A DNA stretch of 64,000 nucleotides from Niallia circulans. GTDB lineage: Bacteria; Bacillota; Bacilli; Bacillales; Cytobacillaceae. A program made the position numbers and the translations under genes. The first letter of the stretch is position 1; every line of letters starts with the position of its first letter. The DNA is taken from positions 1 through 64,000 of the forward strand of contig NZ_CM017505.1 in NCBI RefSeq assembly GCF_007273535.1. The letters run 5' to 3'. The notes under the pieces are model-generated. The model ran no database searches and had not been told where the DNA came from. It saw only the letters and a program-made list of their open reading frames with translations. Of this stretch, positions 41,601 to 51,111 are shown one piece after another.

Positions 41601-42731
41601 TTATTTAACAACTCTTCTAATACTATCAAAGTGGGAAGACCAATAAGAATCCGTCCAATAATGATAGCCAATTCCGGAACCATTGGAGTCATACATACGC
41701 GTTTCATCTACATAAATCCCTACATGACTAATATGATCCGGCGCTCCATATGTCCCTTTAAAGAACACTAAATCGCCAGGTTTTGCATCTTTAATGTCTA
41801 TCTTTTCTGTTGCAGCCCATTGCTGACTTGCGACTCGGGGAAGGGAAATTCCTGCTTTCGCAAAGGCATACTGGACCAAACCGGAACAATCAAACCCCAT
41901 TGAAGGTGTATATCCACCCCAGGAATAAGACCATCCTATATACTTAATGGCTTCATCCATTACAGTTTTAAAAACTTCATCCCCAACTGGCATTTCTGCA
42001 CTACCTGCTGCAACATATTGGCGGACTAAATCAGCATAATAGTAATTTCCTCCATTACTATATAGGTATGTTTTTCCCTTTGCTTGAGAGACAGCATTGA
42101 TATAAGAATAGGTAGATCCTGAAGTATTTCCAAGACTAGGCGCCACTACATCTTTAGAATATTTTTCTGCAACATCAGTAGAATGATTTTCATTATTTTT
42201 AGCTAAATAGGTAACATAATAACTACCAAAGTTATAAGCCTGGACCATTGCCCAAGGATCAGTTGATCCTAATGCATCCGCACTTGCTTTTATTCCCGCC
42301 AGGTATTTAACCCCTTGTTTAATACTAGCTTTAGGATCAGTTATACTCCCTACGCCGCCCCCTGTACTTTCTGAAGACTGCATCACATCGTTTCCTTCTC
42401 CGCGTGTTTCTACCTCGATGATAGCCAAGATATAAGGCACTAAATCCACTACCCCCTGCTCTTTGGCTTCACTTTCTACTGTCGATCTCCATTGCAAAGT
42501 TGCTTCGGAAAGATTCATTCCAACCGATCCACTAAAGGAACCGGACTTACTTCCTGATGTTCCAGCTATGGCCGCAACCGCAGCTATCAATAAAAGGATA
42601 GCCAGGGCTATAAGCAAAAACTTTACATTAAATAGTGCTAGTATTTTCTTAACTATACGGACCGTTTTTACGGCCCCTCTTACGGTACTAACAGCACCTT
42701 TAACCGTACTTTGTTCCATCTTATTGACCAC
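41601..42731 (-). CDS. VirB1-like cell-wall hydrolase (lysozyme-like + NlpC/P60)
   Basis: 376 residues. One membrane helix near 36-56, then a lysozyme-like domain (about 75-200; VPYILAIIEVETRGEGNDVM with a candidate catalytic Glu at 106 or 108, and AYNFGSYYVTYLAKN). A C40 NlpC/P60 peptidase domain follows (about 250-376; GFDCSGLVQYAFAKAGISLP with Cys282, and PDHISHVGIYVDE with His336). Two-domain hydrolases of this kind (CwlT, Tn916 Orf14) open the peptidoglycan for the conjugation channel. It overlaps the VirB4 gene by 11 nt. Confidence 0.88.
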   Translation of the reverse strand: MVNKMEQSTVKGAVSTVRGAVKTVRIVKKILALFNVKFLLIALAILLLIAAVAAIAGTSGSKSGSFSGSVGMNLSEATLQWRSTVESEAKEQGVVDLVPYILAIIEVETRGEGNDVMQSSESTGGGVGSITDPKASIKQGVKYLAGIKASADALGSTDPWAMVQAYNFGSYYVTYLAKNNENHSTDVAEKYSKDVVAPSLGNTSGSTYSYINAVSQAKGKTYLYSNGGNYYYADLVRQYVAAGSAEMPVGDEVFKTVMDEAIKYIGWSYSWGGYTPSMGFDCSGLVQYAFAKAGISLPRVASQQWAATEKIDIKDAKPGDLVFFKGTYGAPDHISHVGIYVDETRMYDSNGSGIGYHYWTDSYWSSHFDSIRRVVK

Positions 42732-44634
42732 CTTTAAAACGTGCTAATTGGTCATGTTCTGGATCAAAGGTGACGGTATAGGACTCACTGGAGGAAGTTT
42801 GAATAATAGCCTGTCCGATTTTTAATTCCGGTAACATTGAATATTCGGTATCTGTTAAAGAATCTCCAAGTACATCTTTCATTCTTCCCATCACCGAGTT
42901 ATCCAGGTTTAAAAATACCTTATAGGTAGTCAATTCAAATACTGTTTTAATGATGGCAACACTCTTATCACTTGCACTTTCAGGAAGAATTTCGTTTGGT
43001 GATTGAGTTGCAAAAAATACACCAGCGCTAAATTTACGCATCTCTCTTTCAAAAGAAACGACATATTCAACGGCAAAAACATTGTTAGAATTAATAATGT
43101 TATGGCACTCATCTAGTAAGACCATGAAATAACGAAGATCTTCATAAGTTACTTTTCCTTCTTCTAATAAATGCTTCATTTTACGGCCGTTTTTTAATGC
43201 ATGATTCCAAATGAGTGTTAATGCTGTGAATAGTTGGCAGTTAAAAACAGGCTTGTCCAATTGCGAAATACCATCAATATCAAAGAAAACAATTTGCTCA
43301 TTTTCAAAGTTACTTAATCGTGAATGTCCATCAAATAAAGGGCCATACTGATTCACCATCTCATCTACCATAATCTGAATCATTTCTAATGTTCGGATAC
43401 GTTCAGGCGTTGGCTTACTGTACTTTACAGATGTTTTTAAGTATTGACCGAATTCACTCATTATCGGATATTGTTCCGGTCTTAAACCCGTTATTTTAAT
43501 GCTCTCCGGTCTCATTTGATAGTCAGGAGATAAAAGACCCTTGTATACATAAAAAGATCTTAGAAGCCCTTTAAACTCCGTTACTTCAATCTCGGTAATT
43601 TGAGGATTTAAGAAACGAATCATGTTAGCTACTTTGGAAATATGCTGCATAAAGGAACCTAGTTCATCTACTTGATCCCCTTGTACATTGGTCATAGTTG
43701 CAAATACTTCTAATGGGTTAATTCCTCCATTAGATAAATCAATAATCTTCCCATTTTGAGATTTTACTAGTTCATAATAATCTCTAGCTTTATCAAATCC
43801 ACGAATAAAAGCATTCTTGGCAACTAGTCCTTCTTCTAACATTTTCATAAGTGTTGATTTACCGAATCCCATTTTTCCTAATACAAAACCATTAAAAGAA
43901 CGTCTAGTTTGAGTAGAATAGAAAGGATCTAACAAAAAAGGCCCACCTGTGGAGGTTTGGCCTAAGTAAATCCCTCTTGGATCTTTTAAAGAAACATGAT
44001 GAAATGGTATTCCACCACCTACAGAAGCAGAAGGTAATGGCTTTCCTGGTCTTGTATCATTGAACTTTGTTTGTTGTTCATAGCTAGTAAATAAAGACAT
44101 CCATTCTTGTTTACTTTGGAATAAATAGATGGTTGTTTTGTGATTCATTCCGTTCAGTTCTTTTTTGGTATCACCCATTCTTTTTTCTAATTCCTCCAGG
44201 GAAAAATCATAGAAGAAAATACGACAATGAGCAACCTTAACCACTTCTCCACCTTGGGTAATACTTTGGGCAAAGCTTCTTAAATTTTGTAGTTCATAAT
44301 TGGCATCGTCTCGATCCGTAGAACGTCTTTCTGTATCTTGTCTATCTCTTAATTCACCGATAGAACGGTTGATATCCTTAATAACTTCTTCTTTGTTTGC
44401 CGTTGCTAGGTCCAGGGTTGCAATGGTATTTTCGATATTCATAAGATTAACTAACCACAAAGCACTAACATCTTCCGCAAACTCATACACATGTAAACAG
44501 CCTATATGCGCATCCCCTGTGCTAATGTATTTTTCTCCAAATCGAACGCCGCCTTTGGGCTGGATTTTCGAGATAAAGTTAAGATCATATCCCTGCTCTT
44601 TTAAACTTACTTTCTGTTTTTCTTTTAATCTCAT
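42721..44634 (-). CDS. virB4: VirB4-type ATPase, ATPase part
   Basis: 637 residues, the motor part of VirB4, which powers T4SS assembly and transport. Walker A is GKMGFGKST (253-261) in FVLGKMGFGKSTLMKML. Walker B is YFMVLLDECHNIINSNN, followed by FFATQSPNEILPESASD. The 210-residue N-terminal part of the usual VirB4 is encoded by the preceding separate gene, which together would give a standard about 850 residues. GGGGGAATGG precedes the ATG by 4 nt, so the split is natural rather than a frameshift. Confidence 0.88.
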   Translation of the reverse strand: MRLKEKQKVSLKEQGYDLNFISKIQPKGGVRFGEKYISTGDAHIGCLHVYEFAEDVSALWLVNLMNIENTIATLDLATANKEEVIKDINRSIGELRDRQDTERRSTDRDDANYELQNLRSFAQSITQGGEVVKVAHCRIFFYDFSLEELEKRMGDTKKELNGMNHKTTIYLFQSKQEWMSLFTSYEQQTKFNDTRPGKPLPSASVGGGIPFHHVSLKDPRGIYLGQTSTGGPFLLDPFYSTQTRRSFNGFVLGKMGFGKSTLMKMLEEGLVAKNAFIRGFDKARDYYELVKSQNGKIIDLSNGGINPLEVFATMTNVQGDQVDELGSFMQHISKVANMIRFLNPQITEIEVTEFKGLLRSFYVYKGLLSPDYQMRPESIKITGLRPEQYPIMSEFGQYLKTSVKYSKPTPERIRTLEMIQIMVDEMVNQYGPLFDGHSRLSNFENEQIVFFDIDGISQLDKPVFNCQLFTALTLIWNHALKNGRKMKHLLEEGKVTYEDLRYFMVLLDECHNIINSNNVFAVEYVVSFEREMRKFSAGVFFATQSPNEILPESASDKSVAIIKTVFELTTYKVFLNLDNSVMGRMKDVLGDSLTDTEYSMLPELKIGQAIIQTSSSESYTVTFDPEHDQLARFKGGQ

Positions 44635-44647
44635 ATTTCCATTCCCC

Positions 44648-45280
44648 CTAGACTTCAGTATTCATGTTATTTAAACGAATTAAGATGTTTTCTATATTAT
44701 CTCTGTTTACAAGCTGTAAATCGTACTGTTTACCGCCTAAACGTGTCATATCTCTAACGCGAAGCTCTAACTCTTTTTGATTTTTTCCGTACACAACAAT
44801 AAAGAAAGTTAGTTCTGTTAAATTATCTTCTACCCATGTTACTCTTCTTAAATTATCTACTGCCAGGCGCAGCATTACTTCATGTCTGGTAATCTCTGAT
44901 TCTGGAACATTATCGGCCATTAGAACCCTTCTGTATTTGTTAATACGACTCTTCCAAAACAATTGTTGTTTTGATGTTTCCGTTGAATTGGTCATGGAAA
45001 GGATTTTAAAAGGCTCTGTGTACACTCGACATATACTAGTTAGTTGAGAAATCATTCTATTTAAATCTGAATTGTTCATCGAAACCAAATCATTTGTTTT
45101 TACTCTTAAATAAGCTTGATATTCATTCTGTTTATCTACAAGAAAGCCTTCTTTTGTCACTCTTTTATAAGGCATAATATCAATAATAGGTAAGTCATTA
45201 CTCTTAAAAGAAGAAAATAAAACGTCAAGAATCGTAGTATCTTGACGTTTTGTACTCTTGTTTTCAGCTACTTTCATCAC
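44648..45280 (-). CDS. VirB4 N-terminal part as a separate gene
   Basis: 210 residues without ATPase motifs. ILDVLFSSFKSNDLPIID, YRVKTNDLVSMNNSDLNRMISQ-like segments and WKSRINKYRRVLMADNVPES fit the N-terminal domain of VirB4/PrgJ-type proteins. It ends in TAG 13 nt before the start of the ATPase-part gene and begins 4 nt inside the DUF5592 gene, so the three are translationally linked. Confidence 0.65.
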   Translation of the reverse strand: MMKVAENKSTKRQDTTILDVLFSSFKSNDLPIIDIMPYKRVTKEGFLVDKQNEYQAYLRVKTNDLVSMNNSDLNRMISQLTSICRVYTEPFKILSMTNSTETSKQQLFWKSRINKYRRVLMADNVPESEITRHEVMLRLAVDNLRRVTWVEDNLTELTFFIVVYGKNQKELELRVRDMTRLGGKQYDLQLVNRDNIENILIRLNNMNTEV

Positions 45281-45591
45281 CGTTTTTCCATCCTTTCCTC
45301 TAAACCTAGGTCCTTAATCTCTATAGCATGATATTTATTCCGGTCCATCTTGAATAGATAGAAGAGAATATTATAGTTACGATCCGTGGGATGACTAGGG
45401 GTTTTCGCACATAAGAAAATCCCGAATACAGCCGACAAAATATAATAAAAAATGGTCATTCCTGGTCCGAGTGGAATAACCTTTTTTACATAAGTCGCGA
45501 TCATAAGCATACCTGCCACAATGCCAATATCCACTAGATAAAAAGCCCATAATTTAATTTCCTGTTTGGTACTCTTTGGATTGGTATACAT
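45277..45591 (-). CDS. DUF5592 family membrane protein (VirB3/TcpE-like position)
   Basis: 104 residues with two membrane helices (about 14-34 and 44-64). TKQEIKLWAFYLVDIGIVAG and FLCAKTPSHPTDRNYNILFY are typical of DUF5592, a small protein found immediately upstream of VirB4 in Firmicutes T4SS loci, the position of VirB3/PrgI/TcpE. It probably anchors VirB4 at the membrane. Confidence 0.7.
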   Translation of the reverse strand: MYTNPKSTKQEIKLWAFYLVDIGIVAGMLMIATYVKKVIPLGPGMTIFYYILSAVFGIFLCAKTPSHPTDRNYNILFYLFKMDRNKYHAIEIKDLGLEERMEKR

Positions 45592-45604
45592 TTTTCTTCA
45601 TTCC

Positions 45605-48370
45605 TTATTTTTTATTTATAAAGTTAAATCGAGAAGGTTTTGTTTCTTTTCTTGATTCATAGTTATTTAATCGTTCACTGAAGTTAATTGGTGCTGCTTT
45701 AGTACTTCCTGAAGTTTGAACATCTTGAACTACCTTTTGAGAAACTTGATCCGGTGTTACTGAAGTAGCTCTTTGAACGTCTTGAACTACCTTTTGAGAA
45801 ACTTGATCCGGTGTTACTGAAGCAGCTCTTTGAACATCTTGAACTACCTTTTGGGAAACTTGATCCGGTGTTACTGAAGCAGCTCTTTGAACGTCTTGAA
45901 CTACCTTTTGAGAAACTTGATCCGGCGTTACTGAAGCAGCTCTTTGAACATCTTGAACTACCTTTTGGGAAACTTGATCCGGTGTTACTGAAGCAGCTCT
46001 TTGAACGTCTTGAACTACCTTTTGAGAAACTTGATCCGGTGTTACTGAAGCAGCTCTTTGAACATCTTGAACTACCTTTTGGGAAACTTGATCCGGTGTT
46101 ATTGAAGCAGCTCTTTGAACATCTTGAACTACCTTTTGAGAAACTTGATCCGGTGTTACTGAAGCAGCTCTTTGAACATCTTGAACTACCTTTTGGGAAA
46201 CTTGATCCGGTGTTATTGAAGCAGCTCTTTGAACATCTTGAACTACCTTTTGTTTTACATCGGTGTTTGTTCCCATTGATCCTTGCTGTACATCCTGGAT
46301 AATAGATTGTCTTGTAGATGTGTTAGTCGGACCTGAATTTGTAACATCCTGACTGATAGTTTTACCTGAACCAGAAGGAATTTCTCCATTTGAAGTAGCT
46401 TTAACATTAGCTGCAATATCTTGGCTTTTCGTTGGCATGGTTGCTTCTTGTAACTTCATGGTAGCTAATATTTCTTCATTTGTTCGGCCTTTCCCATTGG
46501 AAGCATTCATAGTTGGTGAATCCCCATTATTGGATGCAGAAGTATTATTCACACTATTACCGCTAGGCGTTCCTGACGAGCCTGTATTTTGCTCTGTTTT
46601 TCCTTGTAATGTATTTGCTTTGTTTTCGTTTTGAATAGCTTGTGAAGCCTCATTTTCGCTGTTTGGTTTGCTTTGAGCACCAGCTTTATTGCTACCATTC
46701 CATCTATCCTTGTTATCCTGTGCTTGTAAAGCACCACTTACAGCCCCTTCATTGAAGCTATCTCTAACCCCTTGAACACCATTAGAAACGGCATTAGTTC
46801 CCTGTTTAACGGCGCCTGAAATACCTGAACCAGTACCTTTAAGGGCATCTTCTGCCATTCCACCTAAGCCACGTTCATTCATGTAACCAAGTGCTTTTCC
46901 TGCACTATTAACACTACCTTTTAGGCCACCTAATTTTTTAGGACCATTTTGACCATTTTGACCATTGGCATCATCATTTACAGATTTACCGTCTTCATTT
47001 GCTTCATCTGCCAATTTATCTTTTGTGCTATTGTTATCTTGTTTTTTACTTGCCATATTAGAAACTGATCCGCCTGCTTTTTTCGCTAGGGATGCAGCTC
47101 CTGCAGCTACTCCAAGAGCACCTGCCATTTGTGCAAATCCATCTTTTAATCCAACATCTATTCCGAAATATTTCATAATCGTATTAGATCCTTTTATTAA
47201 GATGAATGTAGCCGAAACAATGGCTATTAAATAAATAAAAATATTTACGTCTGAAGATCCTAAGAAAGTTAAAAATATCGTGTAAAAACGGAACATTAAA
47301 CCGGTAAAACCAATAAGCATAAAGGCGTTACATATATCCATTACTACTTGTTTAGTTCGCTGTCCTGACTCTAAATCAGTCGCAAATACAAATAAGGCTA
47401 CAATTCGTTTAATTCCAATTTCAATTATCGTTGTGGCAAAAACAAATATGGTGAAGAAATAAGTAAATCCTAAAGCAGTCAATCCTACAAACATTGGAAG
47501 GAATTTAGCCGGAAATCTAAAATATCCGGTATCAAAGTTATCCGAGAAGAAAGATAACCAACCATCATCAATTTCCAATGCCTGATATTCCCCTGAAGCA
47601 TCTGAAGTAAGCGTGTATTTTAAAGCTTCTAATTCGTCCATATCTTCTGCTTCTATATCGCTTATTGAATCTGGTGTAATAATCTCGGCCATATCAACCC
47701 GTTTAAAAATACTAGGTTTTAAAGCGTTTTTTTCCGTTCCTTCTGCATCATTTTCTATTATGTCGAAACCATTTTCTGCAACATACACCAAGTCAGCTGT
47801 ATTTTCCTTAATTAGATTCCAACTTAAACCGGAATTTTCTCCATCTTCACTTGTTTGAGTCGCATCATAGAATTGAGTAGAAACATCTTGTAAAGCATCC
47901 ATTAAAGTAGGTAATCCTAAAAGTAAGAAAGATGAGATAAATATATTAACTCCTACCGATTTAAAGTTAGGAGGTTGTTTAGCTATTATGGTTTTAAATC
48001 CTAGATATACTAAGGTAAGTATCATAAGGACTAACACAAGATCATTCATAATAGCCTTTGATATTCCTTGTAATCCACTATCATCTAAAAAATCTAATAA
48101 ACTTAAAGTTTCAGGTATTAATCCTTCTAAAGTGGACGTTATAAAATACAATCCCTTTATCAATGCCCATCCTAAAGCATGTAACATATAGGGAAAGAAG
48201 GAACCATATTGAAGCCAGTCAGAATGTCCCTTTAAAAATTCCACAATGTCTTCAGTGTCTTCTTCCCACCACCAAGTTATTGCAAAAGCATTTATAGGAA
48301 AGAACCAAACGGATAACCCTATAGTTAATAAGCCCAAAGCAAAGAGTATTTTCTTTTTATGTAACTTCAT
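45605..48370 (-). CDS. VirB6/TrbL-like polytopic protein with 19-residue repeats
   Basis: 921 residues. A signal-like N-terminus (KILFALGLLTIGLSVWFFPI) and about seven membrane helices occupy residues 1-420, as in VirB6/TrbL/PrgH channel proteins. The second half is hydrophilic, rich in Asn, Gly and Gln. Near the C-terminus nine perfect or near-perfect 19-residue repeats (KVVQDVQRAASVTPDQVSQ; A/T and I/V variants) end in a truncated tenth. The repeats match a 57-bp DNA repeat (45713-46255). Looser QDV motifs precede them. The soluble tail may reach into the cytoplasm or wall; its role is unknown. Confidence 0.75.
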   Translation of the reverse strand: MKLHKKKILFALGLLTIGLSVWFFPINAFAITWWWEEDTEDIVEFLKGHSDWLQYGSFFPYMLHALGWALIKGLYFITSTLEGLIPETLSLLDFLDDSGLQGISKAIMNDLVLVLMILTLVYLGFKTIIAKQPPNFKSVGVNIFISSFLLLGLPTLMDALQDVSTQFYDATQTSEDGENSGLSWNLIKENTADLVYVAENGFDIIENDAEGTEKNALKPSIFKRVDMAEIITPDSISDIEAEDMDELEALKYTLTSDASGEYQALEIDDGWLSFFSDNFDTGYFRFPAKFLPMFVGLTALGFTYFFTIFVFATTIIEIGIKRIVALFVFATDLESGQRTKQVVMDICNAFMLIGFTGLMFRFYTIFLTFLGSSDVNIFIYLIAIVSATFILIKGSNTIMKYFGIDVGLKDGFAQMAGALGVAAGAASLAKKAGGSVSNMASKKQDNNSTKDKLADEANEDGKSVNDDANGQNGQNGPKKLGGLKGSVNSAGKALGYMNERGLGGMAEDALKGTGSGISGAVKQGTNAVSNGVQGVRDSFNEGAVSGALQAQDNKDRWNGSNKAGAQSKPNSENEASQAIQNENKANTLQGKTEQNTGSSGTPSGNSVNNTSASNNGDSPTMNASNGKGRTNEEILATMKLQEATMPTKSQDIAANVKATSNGEIPSGSGKTISQDVTNSGPTNTSTRQSIIQDVQQGSMGTNTDVKQKVVQDVQRAASITPDQVSQKVVQDVQRAASVTPDQVSQKVVQDVQRAASITPDQVSQKVVQDVQRAASVTPDQVSQKVVQDVQRAASVTPDQVSQKVVQDVQRAASVTPDQVSQKVVQDVQRAASVTPDQVSQKVVQDVQRAASVTPDQVSQKVVQDVQRATSVTPDQVSQKVVQDVQTSGSTKAAPINFSERLNNYESRKETKPSRFNFINKK
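45713..46255. repeat. 57-bp tandem repeat array inside the VirB6-like gene
   Basis: Nine units of 57 bp, in frame, highly alike (GATCCGGTGTTACTGAAGC and AACTACCTTTTGAGAAAC are constant parts). Two sub-variants alternate (TTTTGAGAAAC/TTTTGGGAAAC, GTT/ATT). Copy number is likely to vary between isolates by slippage. Confidence 0.9.
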
Positions 48371-48387
48371 TATTAGCTCCTTTCAAA

Positions 48388-48417
48388 ACAAAAAGAGAAC
48401 TAATAAATTAGTTCTCC
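48388..48417 (-). terminator. Hairpin between VirD4 and VirB6-like genes
   Basis: GAGAACTAAT / ATTAGTTCTC with an AA loop and a T-tail on the minus strand; it overlaps the end of the VirD4 gene. It probably only attenuates the operon. Confidence 0.6.
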
Positions 48418-51050
48418 CTTACTTCCATTAGTTCTCTTAATTTTATTATTAGCTGTTTTTCCTCTAATGACATGGCTATTTCTTGTAGTTTGGCATTAGA
48501 AGGCAATGAACCATTTTGTCGATACATCATAATCATTTTTTTTATGAATAGGTGATAATTATTAGGGTTTTCCACTGTTGCAATTAAACCAGTCAAGTCT
48601 CTTATTACAAGCTCTTCATTACTAACTGTTGACGTTTTTTCTATCTCCTTAATTTCTTCCTTTTGTTTTTTCGCCTGTTGGTTAGCTTTCATATACTTAT
48701 TTTTCGCTCCTGGATCTACAATGAAATCGGAAAAATCAACATCTAGATCACTTAATTCTAAATTAGAATGTTCGGACTCAATATCAATATCATTAAGATC
48801 CTTTGAAGTGTCCAGCCAATGCGTTAGGAATTGCCAACGGTATGGCATGTTTGTTTCTCTTGTGTTGAAAATGGGATAAGGTCTTACTTTTTGTCGGTTA
48901 TTATCTTGTCTGTGTAAAGAACGAATAACCAATGTTTCCCCTTCAATTAATTGTGATAAGCGATCAAATGTGATAATACGCTGCTGATCTGCACTTTTCG
49001 TAATTTTATTATCCATTTCTAAATGTGATTCATTAGAAGATTGATTAATTAATGTTGTATGGCCTGCCTTTTTCGATAATTCTTCAATGGTTTCTTCGTT
49101 TGTAGACATAATATAAATGTGATTTTGGCAATTTTCTTTAATTGTGTCTGCTGCTTCTCCATACTTTCTTTTTAATTGCGTGTAAGACTGAAGAACGATA
49201 TTAAACAAAATATTTCTTCCTAAACAAACCGTTAATACTTGGTCCATATCATCAATTGGCGGCATATTCCCGAACTCATCCATTAAGAATTGAACCCTGG
49301 TAAAACATTTTTTCCCTTTTGTATCCGCGCAATTCATTGCTAAATTGGTATATAACTGTTTGGTAAAGATAGAAGCCAATGTATGGTTAGAAGAATCATA
49401 GTCAGGAATAATCATAAATACGGCTGTTGGCTTGTCTGAATACTTCATAGAAAGCTTTCTTTTTACTTCAGGGAACGTATTTACACGTTCATTTATAGTA
49501 ACTTCCCTTTTTAATTCAGGAAGATGTTCGCAATTCTCTTTTTTCTGATAAAGAATGTTTCCATCTTCATCTACTTCCATTTCAAATTTCAATTCATAAA
49601 TCAATTTATAGGAAGAATGCTCATCCTTATATTTTATAAGGACCAAATCTCCATTTTCTAACTGTTCATTAAAATTTAAACTATACATTCCTTGTGCTTT
49701 CACCTTTACTCGATAACTACCGAGTAACGTTTTTTCCTTATTGTTTTTATGAAAAGATAGATCAATTCGTTTATTCATAAATGAATTATTAAGTTGTCCA
49801 ATTAAACTTTTGGGAAATCCAATTTGTTTTAAATCAATGGAGTTTTTAGAAGTCATTTTGGCGAATAACGGATCAATAAAAGGTTGTAATCCATCGTTTG
49901 CGGTAGCCAGAATAGAACCCCTTGTTTTATCTCCTGCAAAGCTTGTAGAACCATAGCGCTTCTTTGCTACATGCCCTTGGGGTAAGCTAGTGAAGAATTC
50001 ATCTAACGCATTTTTTTCTACAAAATCATCTTCATTTTCTTTGTAATACATCGTTCCAAGCTCATTAAGCATTTCTGCTGCATTAGCCATTGTTATTTTT
50101 TCAGGACAGTTATTTTTTACACAGTATTCTACTAATGCCAGGATGATCGCTGTTACAGCATTTTGAGCTCCACTGTTGAAGAAAGCATTATCTCCCGCAT
50201 TAGGATCATTGTATAAAGAAAAGGTAATAGAGTTAGCAATTTTAGCAGCTTCTTGTTCATTTCCTTGCAGCCAAGCTTCTTTTACTAACTCTAATGGGTT
50301 ATAACTCATCGATTGTAAAGGATCTTGTAAGTTTAAAACTTGTACATCATATCCCCTTTTTTCCAATGTGTCTTTTGCTCCTGCGTAAAGTTCGCCCTTG
50401 GGATCGTTTAATACCATGCTCGATTTTTCTCTTGCGCGGCTTAATATATCAATCATTGGCGTAATGATAATCTCACCCTTACCAGAACGAGAAACCCCTA
50501 AAATACAAGTGTTTACTGTATCCGTATCAATAAAGTACTTATCTTTATAATGAGAAATGGGAATGCCGCCAACCCCTTCAAATTCTTTCTCTTTTTCTGG
50601 AATGGTTTTATACTGTTCTTCAATTTCCGTAGTTGTCGTAAACCTGGAATCTCCTTTTTGCCCATACGCAATTTCTTTTTCACTCTTATAATTAACTTTA
50701 GAATAAATAAAAGCCACTAATAGTAGATCTACAACCGACATAATAAGATATACTTTTCCACTTAATGTAGGACTGAAGGCATTCGCTAAGCGAATATCAT
50801 TCTCTATCCCTATCTTAAATATATCGAAAGTAGTGGAAGATTCCTTATCCACGTTTGCTATACTCTGCATCACATTAAAAAAGCTTACGACAACGAAATT
50901 AAGGAATAAAAACGCAATAAGCGCTACTGATATAGAAACCAGCAACGCCTTTTTATTAATTTTGCTGTTTTTTTCGGGAAGTTCCTCCCCATCCACATTA
51001 TAGTTATAGGAATGGGATAAGTACTTTCTTTTCTTAAATATCTCTAACAT
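48408..51050 (-). CDS. virD4: VirD4/TraG-type coupling protein
   Basis: 880 residues. Two N-terminal membrane helices (about 33-60 and 98-118) are followed by the cytoplasmic ATPase. Walker A is LGVSRSGKGE (184-193), MVLNDPKGELYAGAKDTLEK follows, and Walker B is VQFLMDEFGNMPPIDD. Further family motifs are YTQLKRKYGEAADTIKENCQ and IYIMSTNEETIEELSKKAG. The coupling protein receives the relaxase-DNA complex and feeds it to the T4SS. ATG at 51050 has GGGAG upstream. Length is longer than the usual 600-700 residues because of insertions and a C-terminal extension. Confidence 0.9.
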   Translation of the reverse strand: MLEIFKKRKYLSHSYNYNVDGEELPEKNSKINKKALLVSISVALIAFLFLNFVVVSFFNVMQSIANVDKESSTTFDIFKIGIENDIRLANAFSPTLSGKVYLIMSVVDLLLVAFIYSKVNYKSEKEIAYGQKGDSRFTTTTEIEEQYKTIPEKEKEFEGVGGIPISHYKDKYFIDTDTVNTCILGVSRSGKGEIIITPMIDILSRAREKSSMVLNDPKGELYAGAKDTLEKRGYDVQVLNLQDPLQSMSYNPLELVKEAWLQGNEQEAAKIANSITFSLYNDPNAGDNAFFNSGAQNAVTAIILALVEYCVKNNCPEKITMANAAEMLNELGTMYYKENEDDFVEKNALDEFFTSLPQGHVAKKRYGSTSFAGDKTRGSILATANDGLQPFIDPLFAKMTSKNSIDLKQIGFPKSLIGQLNNSFMNKRIDLSFHKNNKEKTLLGSYRVKVKAQGMYSLNFNEQLENGDLVLIKYKDEHSSYKLIYELKFEMEVDEDGNILYQKKENCEHLPELKREVTINERVNTFPEVKRKLSMKYSDKPTAVFMIIPDYDSSNHTLASIFTKQLYTNLAMNCADTKGKKCFTRVQFLMDEFGNMPPIDDMDQVLTVCLGRNILFNIVLQSYTQLKRKYGEAADTIKENCQNHIYIMSTNEETIEELSKKAGHTTLINQSSNESHLEMDNKITKSADQQRIITFDRLSQLIEGETLVIRSLHRQDNNRQKVRPYPIFNTRETNMPYRWQFLTHWLDTSKDLNDIDIESEHSNLELSDLDVDFSDFIVDPGAKNKYMKANQQAKKQKEEIKEIEKTSTVSNEELVIRDLTGLIATVENPNNYHLFIKKMIMMYRQNGSLPSNAKLQEIAMSLEEKQLIIKLRELMEVREN

Positions 51051-51111
51051 TTGCTCCCACCTTTTCTATATACCCGTTAGAAACATTGTTTCTATAAAAT
51101 TAAAAGAATCC

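Noticed and set aside
45713..46255. CRISPR or intergenic satellite
   Set aside because: The 57-bp repeats are in frame inside a coding sequence and have no spacers.
45811..46302. A 163-codon plus-strand frame rich in LLKQLFE repeats
   Set aside because: It is the antisense of the 57-bp repeats in the VirB6-like gene.
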